Below are positions 53,470-62,300 of a stretch of DNA of 64,000 nt, piece after piece. Every line of letters begins with the position of its first letter. Position 1 is the stretch's first letter. The notes under the pieces are model-generated. The model was given only the letters and a program-made list of their open reading frames with translations, was not told the origin of the DNA and did no database searches. This stretch comes from Clytia hemisphaerica (Eukaryota > Cnidaria > Hydrozoa > Leptothecata > Clytiidae): the NCBI GenBank assembly GCA_902728285.1, contig CACVBU010000818.1:453508-517507 (forward strand), in the 5' to 3' direction. A program made the position numbers and the translations under genes.

Positions 53470-56400
53470 TCACTCGTATTCCAGTATTTGCTTGTGATAA
53501 AATAAAAGGTACCTGAAAAAAGAAAGAGAAAACATACAGTCTCGTAGCAGAATTTTTCAGATGAGATGGGCCATTATATTTCATATCCATACGGGGGGAT
53601 GGACGAACATGTCCAGGGGGTGATTCGAGCAGAAATTGTTAGGTATTTTTACAAATTTCCTATCAACACATTTCCAAGAAATGTTTTTTGGCTTGAAATG
53701 GTTGGTTGGTCCCCCTGGTGTGGAAATTTAATGGAATGGCCCAATTTCTTTCAAAATTTTACACTTTGAAAACTTCGAGAAAGGTTTTTTCCGGGTTTTT
53801 TTTCTAAACAACGGCGTGTGCCACCAAAAAAATGGCGTTAATAATGATCAGATGGAATGAGTCAAGTCAGAATACGCACTTAATATATTTTATGAATTTC
53901 ATTACTTTTAGCAAACCAAACATTCCTTATATTAAATTGTTGCGGATAAGACTTGATGATGACCGGAAACCAGAAAATATGACCGCAAATTATGACTGCT
54001 TCGAATCATTAGTTAACCAAAGCAATCATTATCTCAGTTTTTTTTTCAGAAGAAATATTGTTTATCAGGTTTCTGATTTCCCAAGAAAGGTCTCGCTTCA
54101 ACAATGTATTTGTTCACACTCAATCTATTTCCCAAGGAAAATAATAGACAATGTATTTTCCAGGGAAAACCACTCTCAATGTATTTTCCAAGGAAAATCA
54201 CACAAAATGTATTTCCCAAGGAAAATCACAGACAATGTATTTCCCAAGGAAAATAATAGACAATGTATTTTCCAGGGAAAATCACACAAAATGTATTTCC
54301 CAAGGAAAATCACACAAAATGTATTTCCCAAGGAAAATAATAGACAATGTATTTTCCAGGGAAAATCACACAAAATGTATTTCCCAAGGAAAATCACACA
54401 AAATGTATATCCCAAGGAAAATCACACAAAATGTATTTCCCAAGGAAAATAATAGACATAGTCGAACGTGCGCACCGCACTGGGCTCAACTTCAGATTTT
54501 CCCGTTATTAGAAGGCCCAATTGTAACATTTCAAATATTTAGTATTAGGTAGCAAATATACTTTGTCCGTTTTGGCTGAAATTTGGTACACTTGTTTACT
54601 TGGGTGAATACCTGGGGGTGTTTTTATCTTAATTTTTTCATTTTTTTATGTGCGTTAGAATAGTGTCCTCGTCCTAAGAGCCTTTCAAAATAAATAACTT
54701 AGGAGAAAGTTCCTCAAACCTTTTGTGGCTTTTGTTCACACGTTGCTCTGAAAAATTAATTTCCCACAATTTATCATATACGAAAATTGATTTTAAAATT
54801 TATCAAGATATTAAAGTTTTCTTGGGTTCACAAATGTTTACATATATCCCTATTCTTAAGGTCTACCATCATAGCTTTACAGTCAAATTTCAGCCAAATT
54901 TGACCATTTTTGCAGTCTCCAGGCTGCCCCAAAGTCTTAGCCTCGTTTTGGCGAAAAACTTGTCCCCAGGCCCCAAAAATCAAAATTTTCAAAAAATGAA
55001 AAAAACACCCCCAGATATTCACCCAAGGAACAAGTGTGCCAAATTTCAGCCAAATCGGACCGTTTTTAAAGTCTCCAAGCTGCCAGCCTCGTTTTGGTGA
55101 AAAACTCGTCCCCAGGCCCCAAAAATCGAAATTTTCAAAAAATGAAAAAAACACCCCCAGATATTCACCCAAGGAACAAGTGTGCCAAATTTCAGCCAAA
55201 TCCGACCTTTTTTGAAGTGTCCAGGCTGCCAGCCTCGTTTTGGTGAAAAACTCGTCCCCAGGCCCCAAAAATCAAAATTTTCAAAAAATGAAAAAAACAC
55301 CCCCAGATATTCACCCAAGGAACAAGTGTGCCAAATTTCAGTCAAATCCGACCTTTTTTGAAGTGTCCAGGCTGCCCAAAAGTTTTAGCCTCGTTTTGGC
55401 GAAAAACTCGTCCCCAGGCCCCAAAAATCAAAATTTTCAAAAAATGAAAAAAACACCCCCAGATATTCACCCAAGGAACAAGTGTGCCAAATTTCAGCCA
55501 AATCCGACCTTTTTTGAAGTGTCCAGCCTGCCCTAAAGTTTTGGTGAAAAACTCGTCCCCAGGCCCCAAAAATCAAAATTTTCAAAAAATGAAAAAAACA
55601 CCCCCAGATATTCACCCAAGGAACAAGTGTGCCAAATTTCAGCCAAATCCGACCTTTTTTGAAGTGTCCAGGCTGCCAGCCTCGTTTTGGTGAAAAACTC
55701 GTCCCCAGGCCCCAAAAATCAAAATTTTCAAAAAATGAAAAAAAACACCCCCAGATATTCACCCAAGGAACAAGTGTGCCAAATTTCAGTCAAATCCGAC
55801 CTTTTTTGAAGTGTCCAGGCTGCCCAAAAGTTTTAGCCTCGTTTTGGCGAAATACTCGTCCCCAGGCCCCAAAAATCAAAATTTTCAAAAAATGAAAAAA
55901 ACACCCCCAGATATTCACCCAAGGAACAAGTGTGCCAAATTTCAGCCAAATCCGACCTTTTTTGAAGTGTCCAGGCTGCCCCAAAGTTTTAGCCTCGTTT
56001 TGGCGAAAAACTCGTCCCCAGGCCCCAAAAATCAAAATTTTCAAAAAATGAAAAAAACACCCCCAGATATTCACCCAAGGAACAAGTGTGCCAAATTTCA
56101 GCCAAATCCGACCTTTTTTGAAGTGTCCAGCCTGCCCTAAAGTTTTCGGACGGACATACATACATACAGACATACATACATACATACATACATACATACA
56201 TACAGACATTCTCAGATTATAGCTCAACTGAAGTTGAGAAATGTATTTTCCAGGGAAAATCACACAAAATGTATTTCCCAAGGAAAATCACACAAAATGT
56301 ATTTTCCAAGGAAAATCACAGACAATGTATTTCCCAAGGAAAATCACACACAGTGTATTTCCCAATGAAAATCACGCAACGGAAATAACTCATTACGCAT

Positions 56401-57967
56401 TTGCCAGGGATGATTTCACTAATAATGTATTTTTGAAGATTCGCCAAACTAGGTGGGTTAATCTAAGGAATCCTCCATTTACTAAAAATTGATAAAAAGA
56501 ACGACAAATTTCATAAAAAACGACAAATTTCGCCGTCCGCAACCGCAACCCTAACCCTAACCCGGTTAGTTTATCCAACAGACTGCATCTACCTAATAGT
56601 CAGCAAAGAACCAAAAAACAGCAAAGTATATTTCATGATGAGGTCATGAGCAACGCGGTTCTCTTGTTTCTTTGCTGACTTGCGCTATAACGACAATGTA
56701 ACAATTGTCCTTTCTAAGCGACGTGTATGTAATGGTTTACTTACCCTTCACTATTCAAAACATCATCTAATGTCGTTTTTGTGATCCAACCATCGTCACA
56801 TTGAAACCACTGCAAGAAGAAAAGAAAGAGAATTTGTAGGAAAGAAGAATTTCATGAATAATTTGTGAAAAGCGAGCCTTTTTGATTTCAGATGAGGAAG
56901 TCGAAAAACCAGTATTGAGCAGCCGCAGCAAGCTTTCTTTGACGTCCACAAGCTTGCCACTTGAGCTTAGTTTAAAAATTCAAGTTAGTTAAATTGATGT
57001 CATGAACGGTTGGTGGTTTCAATCAAGGGGAATTATTTCATAGCGATTTTGCCAACATTCACCAAAAATTAGTTCTAGTCAAAATTAAGCACTCTCATGA
57101 TTTTCTAAAGTAATGTAAGCCCAAATTTTTTCCTAAAACACTCACTTTCAGGCAAAACATTAGCGAATATTAGTTCTCGTTAAAATGAAAATAAATGCGT
57201 TGCTCGTCAAACTAAGCTCTCGCCATCGTTCAATATTTTACGTAGACGTTGTTTTGCCGTTACCTGATCTTTTCGTTGTCTGATGAAACACGTGTAATGT
57301 CCGACCTCCAACGTTCCTTGGTGATTGACTACCGCAAATAATGAATATCTAGACGAAAAGAGAGTACAGTATCAGTTATGTAGAATCGTTGGAGACATTC
57401 GTTTATGGGAAAATATTCACGGTGTTACTATCAGTGAGTTACACGCTTTTTTTATAAGAATGGTGGTGTAAATCCATTTCATCATGGATATTCTTAAAAA
57501 CTTTTTTGGGAAAATCAACCTAAAATATTCTTACATCTTTAGTACGTATCAAGCATAAAAGGGCATTTTTGTGAAAGAAGTGAGCCTTACTTAGGGAAAA
57601 TTGACAATTTATAATTGAAAATGCTCTAAAAATGAAATTCTTAGCTTGAGCAGCAAAATTCCACGATGGTGATGTGATATATAGCATATTCTTAAGTTTT
57701 TGGCCATTTTCATCATGGACATTTATTCTTATATAAAAAAGCGAACATTTCGAATCAAGAACACAGCCAAGTTATAGAGGTTCGAGCTATTGCAACACTA
57801 CTTTACCAGGAAAATTTGGTTATACAGTGTGTCCGGCATTTAAATGAATACAAATTTATGTAATTTTTTTCAAGTGATTTCAAAGCAAGAATGAGACAGA
57901 CCGAAAAAAAGATACTTACTTATTATCTAATGAATATGTCGAACATTTTCCCTCGTTTTGTTTGAAT
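53470..57967 (-). CDS. USP22: USP22-like deubiquitinase, last four exons
   Basis: Four minus-strand exons in consistent phase: 57967-57920, 57348-57264, 56809-56745 and 53512-53470 (stop TGA at 53472-53470). They encode [57 protein letters not shown] and [15 protein letters not shown]. This is the C-terminal end of the USP catalytic domain: GHYT contains the catalytic His, CDD...I the downstream acidic motif, and YLLFYHK is the family end motif. The closest remembered match is USP22/USP27X/USP51 (fly Nonstop), the histone H2B deubiquitinase of the SAGA complex in the nucleus. The Cys-box part is not in the window: no further exons are seen between 57967 and 64000. The last intron (3.2 kb) is filled with tandem repeats. 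Convergent with SGSM3. Confidence 0.9.
54110..54460 (+). repeat. 28-bp tandem array, left part
   Basis: About a dozen units of AATGTATTTCCCAAGGAAAA plus TCACACAA (variants with AATAATAGAC, or CAGGG for AAGGA). The 206-codon frame across it is a repeat artefact. The same array resumes at 56240, so the DNA between is an insertion. Confidence 0.9.
54890..56150 (+). repeat. Satellite, eight units of 146 or 156 bp
   Basis: Each unit contains CCCCCAGATATTCACCCAAG, GTGTGCCAAATTTCAGCCAA and CTCGTCCCCAGGCCCC. The distance between CCAGATATTC landmarks is 145-147 or 156, depending on whether a roughly 10-bp CCAAAGTTTTAG-type segment is present. Overlapping long frames on both strands are artefacts of the repeat. 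Lies in the last USP22 intron. Confidence 0.92.
56153..56209 (+). repeat. (ACAT)n microsatellite
   Basis: CATACATACATACAGACATA-type repeats directly at the end of the 146/156-bp satellite. Confidence 0.9.
56240..56385 (+). repeat. 28-bp tandem array, right part
   Basis: About five further AATGTATTTCCCAAGGAAAA-type units continuing the array at 54110-54460. Shortly after, about 56546-56563 has a short CCCTAACCCTAACCC run. Confidence 0.85.
57442..57743. mobile_element. CACG MITE family, subfamily 2
   Basis: CACGCTTTTTTTATAAGAAT (57442), CATTTCATCATGGATATTCT, GCATTTTTGTGAAAGAAGTG and a right end TATTCTTATATAAAAAAGCG. Related to 25839-26275 and 29812-30003. Lies in a USP22 intron. Confidence 0.65.
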
Positions 57968-58257
57968 CTATAGGAACGAGAAAATAATGAAAAAATTTAA
58001 AGCTAGGGTGTAAATTTAACACGTTTTTTCAAGGCTTTTTAGTAAAGCCTGCTTCTTTTCACTTTGAATTTCAAATAACGCTCATGAAGCTTTTTGTTTT
58101 AAAAAGCATCATAACAAAATTACAAGTAATTAAAAGGAATTATCAAAGGATAATTATTCGAATCCGGGATGCGTTTTAAAGACATTTTTCTCATCAATGA
58201 AGATTTTGTCAATCACGAAATGTTTTAAATTATATGAGTTTTTTTGACGATGTATGT

Positions 58258-58315
58258 GCCTTCGTAGCTCAGGGGTTAGAGCACTGGTCTTGTAAACCAG
58301 GGGTCGAGAGTTCAA
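58258..58315 (+). pseudogene. tRNA-Thr(UGU)-like pseudogene or SINE head
   Basis: GCCTTCGTAGCTCAGGGGTT and the anticodon arm CTGGTCTTGTAAACCAG (anticodon TGT) match a tRNA-Thr 5' two-thirds, including the A-box TAGCTCAGGGG and part of the B-box (AGTTCAAC). The sequence then diverges: no paired T-arm or 3' acceptor strand. So it is a truncated tRNA or a tRNA-derived SINE. Confidence 0.75.
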
Positions 58316-58439
58316 CTAGATTTTGACAGGTCTCTAACTATATGGAGCCTAGATTAGGGCAACAAGAGGACATTTTCTTCACTTCATACACAAGAACTTT
58401 TCAAAAGACATTTATTTTGTATGAGAATTATGATTTTTT

Positions 58440-58780
58440 GCTTAAAGACAATCTAAATTTGTTTCTTTCCTTGAGAGGTAGAAGAAATTTGTTTTTCCTC
58501 AAGAAATACACAAAGTTTATCTCCTTGAGAGGTACATGACATTTTTTCCTTAAGAAATACAAAAACTTGCTTTTTTCTTTGAAAAGTACGTACTTCGACA
58601 AATTTACTACTTCTTGAAAAATACAAGAAATAAATTTCCTTGAAAAATTACAAGAAGCTGCTTTTTCCTTGAAAAATACAAGAAACTGCTTTTTCCTTGA
58701 TAAGTACAAAGAATTCTTTTTCCTCAGAAATACAGAAAACTGATTTTTCCTTTGATGATACAAGACATTTGTCGTCTTTC
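58440..58780 (+). repeat. Degenerate tandem repeat, about 30-bp unit
   Basis: Recurring TTTTTCCTTGAAAAATACAA and AGAAACTGC-like blocks with many changes. The minus-strand 135-codon frame here is a repeat artefact. Confidence 0.7.
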
Positions 58781-58972
58781 TAAAGAACAACAGCCCCCTC
58801 AACATTGTTTCGTATAAGGTAAATAAATAGATCATTAGTCAAATTTGATGAGTAACAAAAGTAATTAGGGGAAATTAGTTCAGCCTGAGGTGGCACTTCA
58901 TTGCTGTGCTGTTTTAGACTATGAGAGTAATAAAAATATAAAAACTCTTTTTCTTTATCTGAAATACAAGTA

Positions 58973-59310
58973 CCTTAAGGGGATTAATTTTCGCGGGAAC
59001 TTATTTTCGCGAGATAATATTTTCGCGAAATAATTTAATTTTCGCGGGACTTATTTTCGCGAAGACGGGAATTCTAAATTTTCGCGAGGATAAAATTTCG
59101 CGAATCAGCCCCTTTTTGACTGAATTTCTTTCATTTTCCTAGGGGTTCAGGCAAAAATCATGATTTTAAATTTTTCGCGAGGTTTATATTTTGCGAATTT
59201 CGCGAATCCAAAGGTTTTTAAAATTTTCGCGAGGATTAATTTTCGCGAATTTCGGAAAAACTCGCGAAATTCGCGAAATATAATCCCCGCGAAAATTAAT
59301 CCCCTTAAGG
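58973..59310. repeat. TTTTCGCG palindromic element upstream of the SF3-like gene
   Basis: CCTTAAGGGGATTAATTTTC then GCGGG mirrors CCCGC then GAAAATTAATCCCCTTAAGG. Between them are many TTTTCGCGA/TCGCGAAAA motifs. 338 bp, MITE-like. The right end lies 36 bp before the ATG at 59347, so it may supply promoter or leader sequence. Confidence 0.75.
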
Positions 59311-59346
59311 CATAGTATCAAACAGTGTTCACTTCGCGTGAACAAG

Positions 59347-62300
59347 ATGTCAGTTCAAAGAACACTGAGAGATGGCACTGTAAGAAATGGATTGAGGAAT
59401 TTCCTCATTCCAATTTTTAAAGATCGGTTCTACATAGTTTCTATTCGATGTTTATGGGACGTCGTTGAAAAAGATTTAGGAGTAGCTGCATATAATATCG
59501 ATACAAAGCGTCTTGAACTGGAGAATATAGTTGACTCCTTTGAAAATGTTGTGGCATACTTTTCTTGCACGTGTGCAATGGAATCGAACAATTTGAGAGA
59601 GGAGCTGAAGAAAAAACGGGATGTTGTTGGTTATGAAAATGACAATGAATTTGAAGATTATGATGAGGACGACTCGCTTATACCAGGTAACGAAGATTTC
59701 TCTATATTTCTTATTTTTTAACTGACGTCCATTAATTTCCTATAACGCCCTTTGAAATTTATTTCCTAATTATAATATTTTTTATCACTTCAGGGGTGGC
59801 ATTTTGGATTGCTCTGTCCACGACAAAACATGGTGCCTCAAAATTTGAAACGGAAATATCCAAAAAGATCATGCTTGCTGGTCTTAATGTCACATCTTGC
59901 CGACCAATTCAAACAAGAGGTAACTAAAGCAATGTCATAAGACTATTTTTTCCAAAATTAAGCTAAATCCTATCTGTAAAATGAAGAAATGTTAACTATC
60001 AATGTGAACAAGAAATAGCTTACGCAATGGTATTAGGCTATTTTTATTAAGAATTTAATTTAACTAAATTCTATCTGTAAAATGTGTAAATTCAAACAAG
60101 ATTTCATTATAATATCACATTAGAGTTTTTTAAATTTTAACTAAATTCTATCTTTGAAATGGAGAAATCATAGTTTTTTTCATAGAAAAGCATATTAAAG
60201 AAACTGTCAGGTTTTATTTCAAATTATGTAAATCAATTCTCTTGCGGTTTCTTTCAGGGCAAGGAAAGATCGGCACCGAAGAAGCTTATACAAGATCTTT
60301 ATGTCAAGTGTTGAAAGATCACAATTCAACAAAACTAATGAACAAAGCCATGCATTTCTATTGGGAAGCCGTACGAATAAAAGCTTATAAGCGAGATCGG
60401 CTATCCTTATTGGAAAAACCAGTTTTCTCTGAATTCGAAGAAGGTGAACCACTTGCCAAATTGAAAATTCGTCCAACACTTCCGGAAAATATAAAAGAAG
60501 AAATACTGAAGACAATTGACGATATGAAAATCTTCAAAATCAACTTTTCACTGGACGTATCCGATACACTTGAATGTAAGACACTTTCTTATTCCTAATA
60601 GTATCTAGCTGTTTCTGCTTATTGCATTGATCTTAAGGAGAAGTACTTGCACCGGTAGGGTGAACCCACCTTCCTTATTCCCATCTTATTCCTAAAATTA
60701 AGGTTGCTTGTTCCCAATAGTGTATGATAGTTACTTGTTATTACATGAAACTTGAGGAAAAGGTCAAGTGGCGGTTAGGGTGGTAGGGTGAACCCACCCT
60801 CCTTATTCCCATCTTATTCCAAAAATTAAGGTTGCTTGTTCCCACTAGTGTATGGTAGTTACTTGTTATTACATGAACCTTAAGGAAAAGGTCAAATGGC
60901 GGTTAGGGTGGTAGGGTGAACCCACCCTCCTTATTCCCATCTTATTCCAAAAATTAAGGTTGCTTGTTCCCAATAGTGTATGGTAGTTACTTGTTATTAC
61001 ATGAATCTTAAGGAAAAGGTCAAGTGGCGGTTAGGGTGGTAGGGTGAACCCACCCTCCTTATTCCCATCTTATTCCAAAAATTAAGGTTGCTTGTTCCCA
61101 CTAGTGTATGGTAGTTACTTGTTATTACATGAAACTTAAGGAAAAGGTCAAAGTGGCGGTTTGGGTGGTAGGGTGAACCCACCCTCCTTATTCCCATCTT
61201 ATTCCAAAAATTAAGGTTGCTTGTTCCCACTAGTGTATGGTAGTTACTTGTTATTACATGAATCTTAAGGAAAAGGTCAAGTGGCGGTTAGGGTGGTAGG
61301 GTGAACCCACCCTCCTTATTCCCATCTTATTCCAAAAATTAAGGTTGCTTGTTCCCAATAGTGTATGGTAGTTACTTGTTATTACATGAATCTCAAGGAA
61401 AAGGTCAAGTGGCGGTTAGGGTGGTAGGGTGAACCCACCCCCTTATTCCCATCTTATTCCAAAAATTAAGGTTGCTTGTTCCCACTAGTGTATGGTAGTT
61501 ACTTGTTATTACATGAATCTTAAGGAAAAGGTCAAGTGGCGGTTAGGGTGGTAGGGTTAACCCACCCCTCTTATTCCCATCTTATTCCAAAATTTAAGGT
61601 TGCTTGTTCCCACTAGTGTATGGTAGTTACTTGTTATTACATGAATCTTAAGGAAAAGGTCAAAGTGGCGGTTTGGGTGGTAGGGCGAGCCCACCCTCCT
61701 TATTCCCATCTTATTCCAAAAATTAAGGTTGCTTGTTCCCACTAGTGTATGGTAGTTACTTGTTATTACATGAAACTCAAGGAAAAGGTCAAGTGGCGGT
61801 TAGGGTGGTAGGGTGAACCCACCCTCCTTATTCCCATCTTATTCCAAAAATTAAGGTTGCTTGTTCCCACTAGTGTATGGTAGTTACTTGTTATTACATG
61901 AAACTTAAGGAAAAGGTCAAGTGGCGGTTAGGGTGGTAGGGCGACCCCACCCTCCTTATTCCCATCTTATTCCAAAAATTAAGGTTGCTTGTTCCCAATA
62001 GTGTATGATAGTTACTTGTTATTACATGAAACTTGAGGAAAAGGTCAAGTGGCGGTTAGGGTGGTAGGGTGAACCCACCCTCCTTATTCCCATCTTATTC
62101 TAAAAATTAAGGTTGCTTGTTCCCAATAGTGTATGGTAGTTACTTGTTATTACATGAATCTCAAGGAAAAGGTCAAGTGGCGGTTAGGGTGGTAGGGTTA
62201 ACCCACCCTCCTTATTCCCATCTTATTCCAAAAATTAAGGTTGCTTGTTCCCACTAGTGTATGGTAGTTACTTGTTATTACATGAATCTTAAGGAAAAGG

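Noticed and set aside
54828-56281. Long overlapping open frames on both strands (60-163 codons)
   Set aside because: They follow the 146/156-bp satellite exactly and repeat the same peptide; open frames in both strands are a property of the repeat, not genes.
54110-56385. CRISPR-like array or clustered STAT-type sites (TTCCCAAGGAA)
   Set aside because: Repeats are head-to-tail without unique spacers in a eukaryotic intron. TTC and GAA are five bases apart, not the usual two to four, so the STAT reading is not supported.
56540-56570. Telomeric repeat (CCCTAACCCTAACCC)
   Set aside because: Only about two and a half units in the interior of a USP22 intron; too short to call an interstitial telomere.
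58428-58835. 135-codon minus-strand frame
   Set aside because: Lysine/phenylalanine-rich translation of a degenerate 30-bp tandem repeat.
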